A stretch of 64,000 nucleotides of DNA from Pantoea endophytica (GCF_002858935.1 NZ_PJRT01000002.1:248001-312000), one strand, 5' to 3'; numbered from the stretch's first letter, positions 1-10,088 are shown. The notes: generated from the sequence alone by a model not told the origin. Program-made: numbers and translations.

Positions 1-1445
1 ACGCCGAGATTGAACGCGCCAATCAAGCCAAGCCACAGCAGGTTGAGCCAGCGATTTTGGTTCCACTCGATCGGCAGCAAGGTGCTCAGCCAGGCGACAG
101 CCGCAGAAACCGCCCAAATCAGCATCACGTCGCGGGTTAACCAGGTGAAATGAATGCCCGGCGCAAAGCGGCGATGCACCAGCCACGCCCAGCCCACCAG
201 ATAGAAGATGTTCTGGCCCAGCCACAGCCAACCGGTGCCGAGTGCGCCGTAGTGAATGGCACACCAGATGTTGAGCGGCACCAGCAGCACGGCAAAGCAG
301 GTGAAGCCTTTCATGTGCAGCTTGAGGTTGCCGTTGATGTATTGCAGGTGATAGAGCAAACCGCAGATGGCCTGAATGCCACTGCCTAATGCGTACAGGC
401 TAAGGACAAATGACATCTCATCAACAATCTGACTTTTCTGCGTCCACGCCCACAGCAGCGGGCCGGCGTAACAGGCGATGGTGATACTGAGCGGCGCCAT
501 AAAGATCGCCACCGCCTGCGTGGTGTAGCGGTAAAGTTTCAAGGACTCCGCATCGCCCTCTTTGCGGGTTTTCATGCCGGTCATGCGTGGCACGATGGCC
601 TGCATGATCGGGCTACTCAGCAGCAGAATGCCGGTCGCGGCGGTCGCCACCACGGTAAACGAACCGTATTCACTTAGCGGCAGCGTCTTGGAGAGCACCA
701 GTCGGTCGATTTGCGAAATAAAGGTCCACACCGCACTGGAAAATGCCGCGCTGAGCGCAAAACGAATAAAAGGTTTCAGCACCTCTTTCAGATCGCCGCG
801 CTTCTCTTTGCGCGCCGCTTTGGGGATCAGCTGACAGGATTTGTAGATACAGCAGGCCGCTTCGGCAATCGACACCAGCAACTGCCAGACAAAGAACGCC
901 AATACCGCATTAGAGAAGAATTGAATCACCAGCACCGCGCCAAAGGTGCGCAAGGTGGTGATAATCAGGTTGACGCCGTTCAGCCACACCTGATGTTCGA
1001 AGCCCACAATCACGCTGCGATACGGACTGGTGCGCCAGCGTATCGCCGCAGTGACCACCATAATCGCCACGGCAATCACCACATCGCCCGCCGGAAGATG
1101 ACGCGCATCCAGCCAGTGCGTGGCAATCCATGGCGTCGCCAACCAACCCAACACCACCAGCACAATCGTGGAGAACAAGAAGAATTTGGTCAGCGTGGCA
1201 AACAGCGCCGGGAACCAGACAAATTCCGCCTGATTAGCACGATAGCGCGCCGCTTCCCGCATCAAGGTGGTCGAAACACCGGCATCGAGTAATTGCAGCC
1301 AGGTTAATAAGATCGAAAAGAAGCCCACTAAACCGTAGGCTTCCATACCTAAGTGTTGAATATAAAGTGGTACAACCAAAATACCTGACAGCGTCAGATA
1401 GATTTGACCAACATAGTTGGCAATCGCGTTACGTTTTATAGACAT
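1..1445 (-). CDS. Polysaccharide flippase (Wzx/MATE-like), 3' part beyond window
   Basis: I translated this frame by hand from the ATG at 1445 and saw no stop down to the window edge, giving about 481 residues. The N-terminus MSIKRNAIANYVGQIY followed by a long series of hydrophobic segments is typical of Wzx/RfbX-type oligosaccharide-lipid flippases of the MATE superfamily. These proteins move undecaprenyl-linked sugar units across the inner membrane for O-antigen or exopolysaccharide assembly. It lies about 100 bp downstream of the unrecognised gene at 1543-2370 on the same strand, so the two may be cotranscribed. The C-terminus is missing. The family call is fairly safe; the polysaccharide it serves is unknown. 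Confidence 0.85.
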   Translation of the reverse strand, partial: MSIKRNAIANYVGQIYLTLSGILVVPLYIQHLGMEAYGLVGFFSILLTWLQLLDAGVSTTLMREAARYRANQAEFVWFPALFATLTKFFLFSTIVLVVLGWLATPWIATHWLDARHLPAGDVVIAVAIMVVTAAIRWRTSPYRSVIVGFEHQVWLNGVNLIITTLRTFGAVLVIQFFSNAVLAFFVWQLLVSIAEAACCIYKSCQLIPKAARKEKRGDLKEVLKPFIRFALSAAFSSAVWTFISQIDRLVLSKTLPLSEYGSFTVVATAATGILLLSSPIMQAIVPRMTGMKTRKEGDAESLKLYRYTTQAVAIFMAPLSITIACYAGPLLWAWTQKSQIVDEMSFVLSLYALGSGIQAICGLLYHLQYINGNLKLHMKGFTCFAVLLVPLNIWCAIHYGALGTGWLWLGQNIFYLVGWAWLVHRRFAPGIHFTWLTRDVMLIWAVSAAVAWLSTLLPIEWNQNRWLNLLWLGLIGAFNLG

Positions 1446-1542
1446 AGGTGTTTTGGCATCTGGGGATTATCTCAGTGGCCTTAAGCGTGACATAAAAGTA
1501 TTCACGCGCACACCGGAGTTATTCTTAAAATTAACGTTGGTG

Positions 1543-2370
1543 CTAAGCGCCCAGCTTTTTTCTCATTTTCATCATGGAGAAATAGATGTCAGGTTGTTTC
1601 AACATGAGTTTTTCCATTGCACCTTTGGCCGGGAAGTTTTCCGCAAAGTAGGTTAATGCATGGCGGGTATTATCTGAGAATTTATCGGCACCACTTAACT
1701 CGTGCTGGACTAATTGTAATAAGCCGCTGCGTAAATAACTTTCCCGATAGCGGTTTCGCTCCGGAATATAGTGTGACAATCGCGTGAGTTTTTCATAATC
1801 GGTAATAAATTGCTGATAGGTTAAGCGCGGCGAGGCTTCTACCTGAGTCGTCAGCGACGCTTCACTGGCGTAATCGAGCACCCACGCCGTTTGCGTATGC
1901 AGTAATCCGGCCAGCATCACATCCTGAATACGCGTCAGCGGCCCACCCGCGCGGGCCAGCCCAGCACGCAAGATCACCACAAAGCCGCCCTGCTGCCACC
2001 AGCGCTGCGCATGCAGTTGCTGAAACAGCTGCAGAGAAGAGTGTAAACCGTTCGCCAGCTCGCGCTTCGCCAGTGAGACCACAAAACAGTTCAGCTCGGG
2101 ACGCTGGTCACTGAGCTTTGCCACGTCCTGCAGCAGGTTGGCCGGCAAGGCGCTGCGTTCCGCGCTGAACAGCAGGAAATCATCTTCAGCCGGCGTGCTG
2201 TGCGGAAAGGTCGGCAGCAATGACGAGGTGAGATGCGATCCCGCAGCATCGGGTTGCAGCCAGTAACATACCAGCTCTTCTGCAGCGTTAGGCGAAGGTG
2301 AGATGCAATTGAAGGTGGCAGGCGCGACCCGCTGCTCAGTTAAATCCTGAGCAAATGAAGAACTACCCAT
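1543..2370 (-). CDS. Unrecognised protein upstream of flippase
   Basis: This 275-residue protein is not one I recognise. The chosen ATG (MGSSSFAQDL) follows a clear GGGAGA ribosome site; an in-frame start 18 codons upstream has no such support. There is no signal peptide or obvious membrane helix, so it looks cytoplasmic. The middle contains a hydrophobic stretch (FVVILRAGLARAGG, about 130-143) followed by RIQD at 147-150. The C-terminal third is basic and ends KMRKKLGA. Its position just upstream of a sugar-lipid flippase suggests, by inference only, a regulatory or accessory role in surface polysaccharide production. Confidence 0.75.
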   Translation of the reverse strand: MGSSSFAQDLTEQRVAPATFNCISPSPNAAEELVCYWLQPDAAGSHLTSSLLPTFPHSTPAEDDFLLFSAERSALPANLLQDVAKLSDQRPELNCFVVSLAKRELANGLHSSLQLFQQLHAQRWWQQGGFVVILRAGLARAGGPLTRIQDVMLAGLLHTQTAWVLDYASEASLTTQVEASPRLTYQQFITDYEKLTRLSHYIPERNRYRESYLRSGLLQLVQHELSGADKFSDNTRHALTYFAENFPAKGAMEKLMLKQPDIYFSMMKMRKKLGA

Positions 2371-3126
2371 ATATATCTCCCTAAAAATAAATTTGGTTTG
2401 CCGCAACGGCAGTTCACGCCACAAAACGCGGGCGTAAATAAATAAGTGAAATATCGTTATCGTGTTCTAGCGGAAATTAGCTCAACCGATTATAAACAGG
2501 CCTGGAGTTGTAATTCCAACCACGATTAGCATTAACATGTAACTTACGAAATTAATTGTTCAGCGCAGCTGCATGAAGTGTGATGTTGATCGGCGAAAAT
2601 TTGCATGACTTGTAACAAGCGGATTGAATAGTGCGTATTTTATTAACCTTTATTCGCGTTTAGACATAAATTTCGTGAAATAAAAACCACGGTAAATTAG
2701 GAAATAAACAACTGTTGCTCAGTTTTATCCGATTCATGGAGGAGGGAATAGTGGAGAATTGTTTATCTTTTCTTATAACTTTCAATACCAAGCACTGCAT
2801 GCAATCGGTAACTGCGCGGTCTGTATAAATATATTTCTCTGGTTACCACTCTGTTTTACCCATGCATAACGCCCTTTAATCATTAACGTCATTCACTGAG
2901 GCCGCAGGATTTATATAACCGCACCCTTGCAGCCTCGCTTTTCAGATTATACCTAAGCGCCTGAAATCTGCGTTTTCATCCCCTCTTTATATGCTACTGG
3001 CTATCCCATTTTGCGACTTAGGATTACCAGATAAATCATTTAAGCCTCGCTGCCTGCTCTGACAGTATTGAACATATCAGTTCTGAATATCAGATAATCA
3101 ATAACTTTCAGTTATAAGGAGTGACC
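2371..3126. other. Long AT-rich intergenic region, divergent promoters
   Basis: About 750 bp separate the divergent accessory gene and ssuE. The stretch is clearly more AT-rich than its neighbours and holds no ORF with plausible coding character. It should contain the promoter and leader of the minus-strand pair and the ssu promoter with any activator sites. I looked for a JUMPstart/ops element (GGCGGTAGCGTG, either strand) and did not find one. An imperfect inverted repeat (GAGGCCGCAGG near 2899 and CTTGCAGCCTC near 2926) is the only structure that stood out. Confidence 0.6.
3068..3098 (+). promoter_or_regulatory. Possible ssuE promoter
   Basis: TTGAAC (3068-3073) and GATAAT (3093-3098) resemble -35 and -10 elements but are 19 bp apart, wider than optimal, which suits an activator-dependent promoter. 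In E. coli this operon needs the LysR-type activators Cbl and CysB; their degenerate sites cannot be called by eye here. Confidence 0.3.
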
Positions 3127-3678
3127 ATGCGGGTTATTACGCTGGCGGGCAGCCCTCGCTTCCCTTCACGCTCTACTGCGCTGCTGAGCCTGTGCCAGCA
3201 CGCGCTGGAAGCACGCGGTGTCGAAGTGATTCCATGGAATATTCACAACTTCCAGCCTGAAGATTTGCTCTATGCACGCTTCGATTCTCCCGCATTGGCC
3301 GCGTTGAAAGCCGATTTGGCGCTGGCGGATGGCGTAATTGTCGCCACGCCTATTTATAAGGCTTCGTTTTCCGGCGCACTGAAAACCCTGCTCGATCTGC
3401 TGCCCGAGCGCGCGCTGGAACACAAAGTGGTGTTGCCACTGGCCAGCGGCGGCAGTGCTTCACATCTGCTGGCGGTGGATTACGCGCTGAAGCCGGTACT
3501 CAACGCGCTAAAGGCACAGGAAGTGTTGCACGGCGTGTTCGCCACTGACGGCCAAGTTACCGATTACGACCGCCAGCCGCTGCTCGATCCGCTGCTGTCG
3601 CAACGCATTGATGAAGCGCTGGATACCTTCTGGCACGCGCTGCATCGTCGCCACCCACCTTACGCACAAGCGGTATAA
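3127..3678 (+). CDS. ssuE: NAD(P)H-dependent FMN reductase SsuE
   Basis: SsuE supplies reduced FMN to the SsuD monooxygenase for desulfonation of alkanesulfonates. The 183-residue protein begins MRVITLAGSPRFPSRS, the flavodoxin-like flavin-binding loop of this family, and carries the conserved segments YARFDSPAL, ATPIYKASFSGALKTLLDLL and LPERALEHKVVLPLA. The ATG at 3127 follows AAGGAG at good spacing and matches the E. coli start; a GTG two codons upstream is less likely. It is the first gene of ssuEADCB. The C-terminus is a little shorter than in E. coli. Confidence 0.96.
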   Translation: MRVITLAGSPRFPSRSTALLSLCQHALEARGVEVIPWNIHNFQPEDLLYARFDSPALAALKADLALADGVIVATPIYKASFSGALKTLLDLLPERALEHKVVLPLASGGSASHLLAVDYALKPVLNALKAQEVLHGVFATDGQVTDYDRQPLLDPLLSQRIDEALDTFWHALHRRHPPYAQAV

Positions 3679-3688
3679 AGGAAGAAAG

Positions 3689-4657
3689 ATGAAAAGGATA
3701 TTGACGGGTTTACTCATGCCAGCCGTAGCGGCGCTGCTCACCCTGAGCGTGAGCGCGCAGGCCACCGACGCACCTGAACAGTTGCGCATCGGTTATCAGA
3801 AAGGTTCGGTGAGCATGGTATTGGCGAAAACCCACAAGCTGCTGGAGCAGCGCTTCCCGCACACCAACATAAAGTGGGTGGAATTCCCGGCGGGCCCGCA
3901 GATGCTCGAGGCGCTTAACGTCGATAGCATCGATTTGGGCAGCACCGGCGACATCCCGCCGCTGTTTGCTCAGGCCGCAGGTGCCGATCTGCTGTATGTC
4001 GGCTCGGAGCCACCCAAGCCGCAAGCCGAAGTGATTTTAGTGCCGAAAGACAGCCCAATTCACAGCGTGGCCGAACTGAAAGGCCATAAAGTGGCGTTCC
4101 AGAAAGGCTCCAGCTCGCACAACCTGCTGCTGCGTGCGCTGGAACAGGCCGGACTGAGCTTTAAAGACATTCAGCCAACCTATCTGACGCCCGCCGATGC
4201 GCGCGCCGCATTTCAGCAAGGCGACGTTGATGCCTGGGCGATTTGGGATCCTTACTACTCTGCCGCGCTGCTGCAAGGCAACGTGCGCGTGCTGGCCGAC
4301 GGCAGCAAACTCAATCAAACCGGCTCCTTCTATTTAGCCACGCGCAAATACACCGAGACGAACGGCGCCTTCGTGCAGCAGGTACTGAATACCTTCAGCG
4401 AAGCCGATGCGCTAACGCGCAGCCAGCGCGACCAGAGTATCGATCTGCTGGCGAATGCGATGGGCTTACCAAAACCGGTGATTGCCAGCTATCTCGACCA
4501 TCGTCCACCAACCACCATTACGCCGGTCAGCGCCCATACCGCGCAGGCCCAACAGCAAACGGCCGATCTGTTTTATGCCAATCATCTGATGCCGGTAAAA
4601 GTGAATATTGCTGACCGCATCTGGCATCCACAATCCGCCCAGCCTAAAGGAAATTAA
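3689..4657 (+). CDS. ssuA: Periplasmic aliphatic sulfonate-binding protein SsuA
   Basis: SsuA is the solute-binding component of the sulfonate ABC importer SsuABC. The start at 3689 follows AAGGAAG and opens a typical signal peptide ([19 protein letters not shown], cleavage expected near ...SVSAQA). The mature part reads [16 protein letters not shown], with [20 protein letters not shown] and [16 protein letters not shown], hallmarks of the SsuA/NMT1-like binding fold. Total length is 322 residues. A frame-open extension reaching back into ssuE was rejected because it would bury the signal peptide. It starts 10 bp after ssuE. Confidence 0.95.
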   Translation: MKRILTGLLMPAVAALLTLSVSAQATDAPEQLRIGYQKGSVSMVLAKTHKLLEQRFPHTNIKWVEFPAGPQMLEALNVDSIDLGSTGDIPPLFAQAAGADLLYVGSEPPKPQAEVILVPKDSPIHSVAELKGHKVAFQKGSSSHNLLLRALEQAGLSFKDIQPTYLTPADARAAFQQGDVDAWAIWDPYYSAALLQGNVRVLADGSKLNQTGSFYLATRKYTETNGAFVQQVLNTFSEADALTRSQRDQSIDLLANAMGLPKPVIASYLDHRPPTTITPVSAHTAQAQQQTADLFYANHLMPVKVNIADRIWHPQSAQPKGN

Positions 4658-4659
4658 TC

Positions 4660-5805
4660 ATGAGCGTATCCGTATTTTGGTTTCTCCCGACGCACGGCGA
4701 TGGCCACTATCTTGGCACCGCGGAAGGTTCGCGCCCGGTTGATCATGGTTATCTGCAACAGATTGCGCAGGCAGCGGATCGCCTTGGCTTCGGCGGCGTG
4801 CTGATCCCTACCGGCCGCTCCTGTGAAGATGCCTGGCTGGTGGCGGCGTCATTGATTCCGGTTACGCAGCGTCTGCGTTTCCTCGTCGCACTGCGTCCGG
4901 GCGTGATTTCACCGACGCAGGCGGCGCGTCAGGCCGCCACGCTGGATCGTCTGTCGAATGGTCGCGCGCTGTTTAATCTGGTCACCGGCGGCGATCCGGA
5001 AGAGTTAGCCGGCGATGGCGTGTTCCTCGATCACCGTGAACGCTATGAAGAGTCCGCTGAGTTTACCCGCGTCTGGCGGCGGGTAAGCGAAGGCGAAACC
5101 GTCGATTACGAAGGCAAGCATGTGAAGGTGCGCGGTGCGCGTCTGATGTTTAAAGCGGTGCAGGAACCGCGTCCGCCGCTGTGGTTTGGCGGATCATCAG
5201 ATGCCGCACAGGATCTGGCCGCTGAACAGGTCGATGTCTATCTCACCTGGGGCGAACCGCCGGCGTTAGTTAAAGAGAAGATTGAGCAAGTGCGCGCCAA
5301 AGCGGCGGCACAAGGCCGCACCGTGCGCTTCGGGATTCGTCTGCACGTGATTGTGCGCGAAACCAATGAAGAAGCGTGGCAAGCGGCGGATCGCCTGATT
5401 GCCCATCTCGACGATGCCACCATTGCCAAAGCGCAGGCCGCGTTTGCGCGCACCGATTCGGTAGGCCAGCAGCGCATGGCCGCACTGCACGGTGGACGTC
5501 GCGACAAGCTGGAGATCAGCCCGAATCTGTGGGCCGGTGTCGGCCTGGTGCGCGGCGGCGCAGGTACCGCGTTAGTGGGCGATGGCCCAACCGTGGCGGC
5601 GCGCATGCAGGAGTATCAGGATCTCGGCATCGAGACCTTTATTCTCTCCGGCTATCCGCATCTGGAAGAGGCTTATCGCGTAGGTGAGTTGCTGTTCCCG
5701 CACCTCGATTTGGCGATTCCGGAAGTGCCGAAGCCGCGCGTGGTGCAAGCGCACGGTGAAGCGGTGGCCAACGATTTCACGCCGCAAAAAGTGTCGCAGA
5801 GCTAA
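4660..5805 (+). CDS. ssuD: FMNH2-dependent alkanesulfonate monooxygenase SsuD
   Basis: SsuD uses FMNH2 from SsuE and O2 to cleave alkanesulfonates to the aldehyde and sulfite, which feeds cysteine synthesis. The protein has 381 residues, the same as E. coli SsuD. It is a bacterial luciferase-like TIM barrel, with [16 protein letters not shown] at the N-terminus and [28 protein letters not shown] in two adjoining blocks of the active-site region. The start lies 2 bp after the ssuA stop, within a tight operon, preceded by AAAGGAA. It is cytoplasmic. Confidence 0.97.
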   Translation: MSVSVFWFLPTHGDGHYLGTAEGSRPVDHGYLQQIAQAADRLGFGGVLIPTGRSCEDAWLVAASLIPVTQRLRFLVALRPGVISPTQAARQAATLDRLSNGRALFNLVTGGDPEELAGDGVFLDHRERYEESAEFTRVWRRVSEGETVDYEGKHVKVRGARLMFKAVQEPRPPLWFGGSSDAAQDLAAEQVDVYLTWGEPPALVKEKIEQVRAKAAAQGRTVRFGIRLHVIVRETNEEAWQAADRLIAHLDDATIAKAQAAFARTDSVGQQRMAALHGGRRDKLEISPNLWAGVGLVRGGAGTALVGDGPTVAARMQEYQDLGIETFILSGYPHLEEAYRVGELLFPHLDLAIPEVPKPRVVQAHGEAVANDFTPQKVSQS

Positions 5806-5816
5806 AGGAGCAGATG

Positions 5817-6605
5817 ATGGCGAACGTTAAAACCAGGCTGACCAATGCTGTATTGCCGTGGGTGTTGCCGGTGGTGCTGATTGCACTGTGGCAACTGGCA
5901 TCGCAAGTGGGTTGGCTGTCGACGCGCATTTTGCCGTCGCCGGAAAACATCCTCATCACCTTCTGGAAGCTGACGGTGAGCGGAGAACTGTGGCAAAACC
6001 TGGCGATCAGCAGCTGGCGTGCCGCCATCGGTTTCTCTATTGGTGGCTCGATTGGTTTGATTCTGGGTTTGATTACCGGCACCTCGCGCGTCGGCGAACG
6101 CTTGCTGGATACCTCGGTGCAGATGCTGCGTAACGTGCCGCATCTGGCGCTGATTCCGCTGGTGATTTTATGGTTCGGCATCGACGAATCCGCCAAGATT
6201 TTCCTCGTGGCGCTGGGCACGCTGTTCCCGATTTACCTGAATACTTATCACGGCATTCGTAATATTGATCGGGGTTTGGTCGAGATGGCGCGCAGCTACG
6301 GCTTGTCTGGCTGGAGCCTGTTCATTCAGGTGATTCTGCCGGGTGCGCTGCCTTCGATTATGGTTGGCGTACGTTTTGCCCTTGGCCTGATGTGGCTGAC
6401 GCTGATTGTCGCCGAAACCATTTCCGCTAACTCTGGCATTGGTTATCTGGCGATGAACGCCCGTGAATTCCTGCAAACCGACGTGGTGGTGGTGGCCATC
6501 ATTCTCTATGCCCTGCTCGGCAAACTCGCCGACGTCGCGGCACAACTGCTGGAGCGCGTCTGGCTGCGCTGGCATCCGGCTTACCAAGTGAAGGAGAACG
6601 CATGA
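5817..6605 (+). CDS. ssuC: Aliphatic sulfonate ABC transporter permease SsuC
   Basis: SsuC is the inner-membrane permease of the SsuABC importer. It has about six hydrophobic segments and the binding-protein-dependent permease loop around [20 protein letters not shown], the EAA region that docks SsuB. It continues [20 protein letters not shown], nearly identical to E. coli. Two tandem ATGs occur at 5814 and 5817; the second is better spaced from AGGAG and gives MANVKTR, resembling the E. coli start. Length is 262 residues. Its stop overlaps the ssuB start. Confidence 0.95.
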   Translation: MANVKTRLTNAVLPWVLPVVLIALWQLASQVGWLSTRILPSPENILITFWKLTVSGELWQNLAISSWRAAIGFSIGGSIGLILGLITGTSRVGERLLDTSVQMLRNVPHLALIPLVILWFGIDESAKIFLVALGTLFPIYLNTYHGIRNIDRGLVEMARSYGLSGWSLFIQVILPGALPSIMVGVRFALGLMWLTLIVAETISANSGIGYLAMNAREFLQTDVVVVAIILYALLGKLADVAAQLLERVWLRWHPAYQVKENA

Positions 6606-7393
6606 GCAACGCAACCCTAAATCCGGCGCGCTTAAATCGCGGTACACCGGTTGGCGTGAATGGCGTCAGCAAGCAATATGGCGATCGTACCATCCTGAAT
6701 AATATCGACCTGCACATCCCCTCCGGGCAGTTCGTCGCCGTCGTCGGCCGCAGTGGGTGCGGGAAAAGTACCTTGCTGCGCCTGCTGGCGGGTCTGGAAT
6801 CCACCACGCGCGGGGCGTTGCTGGCGGGCAATGCGCCGTTATCCGAGGCGCGCGAAGATACGCGTTTGATGTTCCAGGATTCACGCTTACTGCCGTGGAA
6901 AAAGGTGATTGATAACGTTGGGCTGGGACTGAAAGGCCGCGAATGGCGCGCCGCCGCGCTGGAAGCACTCGAAGCCGTGGGATTGGCGGATCGTGCCAAC
7001 GAGTGGCCTGCCGCGTTGTCTGGCGGGCAGAAACAGCGCGTGGCGCTGGCGCGTGCGCTGATTCACCGCCCAGGTTTGCTGCTGCTCGATGAGCCGCTCG
7101 GGGCGCTGGATGCGTTGACGCGTATCGAAATGCAGGGATTGATTGAGTCGCTGTGGCAGCAGCATAACTTCACCGTGCTGCTGGTGACGCACGATGTCAG
7201 CGAAGCGGTGGCTATTGCCGATCGCGTATTGTTGATTGAGGAAGGTCAGATTGGCCTGGATTTGATCGTCGACTTACCGCGCCCACGCCGTCGCGGATCG
7301 GCACGTTTGGCAGAGCTGGAAGCGGAAGTACTGGATCGGGTGATGAAGCGTGGTTCATCGGAACAGCCGTTGAAGTTTGCGCAGCAGAGTTAA
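6602..7393 (+). CDS. ssuB: Aliphatic sulfonate ABC transporter ATPase SsuB
   Basis: SsuB is the cytoplasmic ATPase of the sulfonate importer. It has Walker [12 protein letters not shown] (near residue 50), the Q-loop region [13 protein letters not shown], the signature [15 protein letters not shown], Walker [14 protein letters not shown] and the switch histidine in [10 protein letters not shown]. It is 263 residues long and begins within an ATGA overlap with ssuC, so the two are translationally coupled. It is the last gene of the operon; a large inverted repeat follows before the convergent pepN. Confidence 0.96.
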   Translation: MSNATLNPARLNRGTPVGVNGVSKQYGDRTILNNIDLHIPSGQFVAVVGRSGCGKSTLLRLLAGLESTTRGALLAGNAPLSEAREDTRLMFQDSRLLPWKKVIDNVGLGLKGREWRAAALEALEAVGLADRANEWPAALSGGQKQRVALARALIHRPGLLLLDEPLGALDALTRIEMQGLIESLWQQHNFTVLLVTHDVSEAVAIADRVLLIEEGQIGLDLIVDLPRPRRRGSARLAELEAEVLDRVMKRGSSEQPLKFAQQS

Positions 7394-7401
7394 TTAAAGA
7401 C

Positions 7402-7463
7402 GCGCGATAAATCGCGCCGCTACGAATGCATACATTTATTCGTAGCGGCGCAATTTATTGCGC
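7402..7463. repeat. Nested palindromic repeat between ssuB and pepN
   Basis: Two 26-nt arms (7402-7427 and 7438-7463) pair with two mismatched or wobble positions around a 10-nt loop. Each arm also contains its own palindrome: GCGCGATAAATCGCGC at 7402-7417 and GCGCAATTTATTGCGC at 7448-7463. The element fills the gap between convergent ssuB and pepN and could act as a bidirectional terminator or mRNA stabiliser. The architecture resembles small REP/MITE-type elements of enterobacteria. No second copy was noticed in this window. Confidence 0.85.
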
Positions 7464-7472
7464 ATGGTTTTC

Positions 7473-10088
7473 TTACGCGTTTAACGCCTTGGTGATTTTC
7501 TCGTACAGATCGCCCGACAGCTTATCCAGCCCTTTCAACGTTTCCAGCGCTTTACGCATCAGCGCCTGACGATCGGCATCGTAGCGTTTCAGGCGAATCA
7601 GCGGCTCGATCATGCGTGCAGCCACTTGCGGGTTGCGCGTGTTGAGATCGGTCAACATCTCCACCAGGAACTGATAACCGCTGCCATCTTTAGCGTGGAA
7701 CGCCGCGGGATTACCAGTCGCGAACGCACCAATCAGTGAACGGATGCGGTTCGGGTTGCCCATGGTGAACGAACGGTGATTCAGCAGCTCACGCACGTTG
7801 CTCAGCACGTCCGCCGCTGGACTGGTGGCTTGCAGCACAAACCATTTATCCATCACCAGACCATCCTGATGCCAGCGCTCATCGTAGGCCGCCAGCAGCG
7901 TATCGCGGCACGGCAGGTTCGCCGCCACCGCTGCAGACAGCGCCGCTAACGCATCGGTCATGTTGTTTGCCTGCTGATATTGCGCCTGCACCATCTTGTC
8001 CGCCTGTGCCGCATCGGCGAAGGCCAGGTAACCGAGGCAGACATTTTTCAGCGTGCGCTTGCCAATCTCCGCGTGCTCAATTTTGTATTCGCTGCTTTGG
8101 TTGGCCAGATAGAGCGCAAAGAATTCGTCACTCAGCTCTTTAGCCAGCGTACGCACCAGCGCATCGCGCACCGCTGAGATCGCCAGCGGATCGATGACAT
8201 CAAACAGTTCGGCGATTTCATTCTCAGACGGCAGCGAAAGAATCAACGCTTTCAGCGCCGGATCGCCCTGCTCATCCAGCAGCACCGCGCGGAACGCATC
8301 AGCCACATGCAGCGGCAGCGATAGCGGCTGGCCCTGCTGATGACGTGCGACGTTGAGGCGAATGTAGGTTGCCAGCAGGCTTTGCGCCGCATCCCAGCGC
8401 GCAAAGTCATTACGCGCGTGGCGCATCAGGAAGGTGAGTTGCGCATCGCTCCATTTGTAGTCGAGCTTCACGGGCGCAGAGAATTCACGCAGCAGCGATG
8501 GCACCGGCTGGAAGTAAACGTTATCGAAAATAAAGGTCTGGAACTCTTCGGTGACGTTCAGCACGTGATGCACCGGATGACCGTTATGCTGCAGCGGGAT
8601 CACCTTGCCTTCGTTATCGTACAGTTCGATATCCAGCGGAATGTGCAGCGGCAGCTTCTCTTTCTGCTCGGCGGTGGCCGGCGTGCGCTGGGTGACGTGC
8701 AGCGTGTACTGTTCCAGCTCTGGATTGTAGTCATCGCGCACCGTCAGGATTGGCGTGCCCGCCTGGCTGTACCAGCGGCGGAACTGCGACAGATCGACGT
8801 TCGATGCATCTTCCATCGCCTGCACGAAATCATCGCAGGTGGCGGCGCTGCCATCGTGACGCTCGAAATAGAGTTGCATGCCTTTCTGGAAATTCTCTTC
8901 GCCCAGCAAGGTGTGCATCATGCGGATCACTTCTGACCCTTTCTCATACACCGTTAAGGTATAGAAGTTGTTCATTTCGATCACCTGATCCGGACGGATC
9001 GGGTGCGCCATTGGGCTGGCGTCTTCCGCGAACTGCGCACCGCGCATCACACGTACGTTATCGATACGGTTCACCGCGCGCGAACCGAGATCGGAGCTGA
9101 ACTCCTGATCGCGGAACACTGTCAGCCCCTCTTTCAGGCTGAGCTGGAACCAGTCGCGGCAGGTCACGCGGTTGCCGGTCCAGTTGTGGAAATATTCGTG
9201 ACCGATCACCGCTTCAATGCCGAGGTAATCTTTGTCGGTGGCGGTTTCGGCTTTCGCCAGCACATATTTGGAGTTGAAGACGTTAAGGCCTTTGTTCTCC
9301 ATCGCCCCCATATTGAAGAAATCCACCGCGACGATCATAAAGATGTCGAGGTCGTACTCAAGGTTAAAGCGCTCTTCATCCCACTTCATGCTGGCTTTCA
9401 GCGAGGTCATCGCCCAATCAGCACGATCAAGGTTGCCGCGATCGACAAAAATCTCCAGCGCCACATTGCGGCCTGAACGCGTGGTAAAGCTATCACGTAA
9501 TACGTCGAAATCACCCGCCACCAGCGCAAACAGGTAGCACGGTTTTGGGAACGGATCTTGCCACTTCACCCAATGGCGGCCATCTTCATGGCGACCGCTC
9601 TCCAGCTTGTTACCGTTAGAGAGTAAATAAGGATAACGCGCGGCATCGGCAATAATGGTGGTGGTGAAGCGCGCCAGCACGTCTGGGCGATCGAGATACC
9701 ACGTAATATGGCGGAAACCTTCGGCTTCACATTGGGTACAAAGCGCATCGCCGGATTGGTATAACCCTTCCAGCGCGGTGTTTTTATCCGGATGAATGTC
9801 ATTAATGATGGTCAGAGTGAAGTTGTCCGGTAACTGGCTAATGAACAACGCGCCCTCTTCTTCGCGGTAATGCGACCACGGATTGCCATCCACCGCCAGC
9901 GATACTAGCGTGAGATCTTCGCCATCTAAACGCAGTTCCGCATTGGCAGCGCCAATACGCTTCACCTGACTGACTGCCGTGACGCGCGTCGAAGCTGCAT
10001 CAAGATCAAAAGTCAGGTCGATATCGGTGATGGTGTAATCCGGCGCACGGTAATCGTGGCGATATTTAATTTGCGGCTGTTGCGTCAT
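7473..10088 (-). CDS. pepN: Aminopeptidase N
   Basis: PepN is a cytoplasmic M1-family zinc aminopeptidase that removes N-terminal residues from peptides. The 871-residue protein (E. coli 870) carries the exopeptidase motif GAMENKGLNVF at roughly 260 and the zinc site HEYFHNW near 298-304 with the downstream glutamate in LKEGLTVFRDQEF. The start MTQQPQIKYRHDY at 10088 follows AAGGAC and agrees with E. coli; an upstream in-frame start (MREGL) is not favoured. It is convergent with ssuB and divergent from pncB, as in E. coli. Confidence 0.97.
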   Translation of the reverse strand: MTQQPQIKYRHDYRAPDYTITDIDLTFDLDAASTRVTAVSQVKRIGAANAELRLDGEDLTLVSLAVDGNPWSHYREEEGALFISQLPDNFTLTIINDIHPDKNTALEGLYQSGDALCTQCEAEGFRHITWYLDRPDVLARFTTTIIADAARYPYLLSNGNKLESGRHEDGRHWVKWQDPFPKPCYLFALVAGDFDVLRDSFTTRSGRNVALEIFVDRGNLDRADWAMTSLKASMKWDEERFNLEYDLDIFMIVAVDFFNMGAMENKGLNVFNSKYVLAKAETATDKDYLGIEAVIGHEYFHNWTGNRVTCRDWFQLSLKEGLTVFRDQEFSSDLGSRAVNRIDNVRVMRGAQFAEDASPMAHPIRPDQVIEMNNFYTLTVYEKGSEVIRMMHTLLGEENFQKGMQLYFERHDGSAATCDDFVQAMEDASNVDLSQFRRWYSQAGTPILTVRDDYNPELEQYTLHVTQRTPATAEQKEKLPLHIPLDIELYDNEGKVIPLQHNGHPVHHVLNVTEEFQTFIFDNVYFQPVPSLLREFSAPVKLDYKWSDAQLTFLMRHARNDFARWDAAQSLLATYIRLNVARHQQGQPLSLPLHVADAFRAVLLDEQGDPALKALILSLPSENEIAELFDVIDPLAISAVRDALVRTLAKELSDEFFALYLANQSSEYKIEHAEIGKRTLKNVCLGYLAFADAAQADKMVQAQYQQANNMTDALAALSAAVAANLPCRDTLLAAYDERWHQDGLVMDKWFVLQATSPAADVLSNVRELLNHRSFTMGNPNRIRSLIGAFATGNPAAFHAKDGSGYQFLVEMLTDLNTRNPQVAARMIEPLIRLKRYDADRQALMRKALETLKGLDKLSGDLYEKITKALNA

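Noticed and set aside
711..1292. 193-codon plus-strand ORF
   Set aside because: It lies antisense to the flippase, is rich in His/Arg/Gln typical of shadow frames in GC-rich DNA, and has no ribosome site.
2371..3126. JUMPstart/ops element expected upstream of a polysaccharide locus
   Set aside because: No match to GGCGGTAGCGTG or its complement was found on reading the region.
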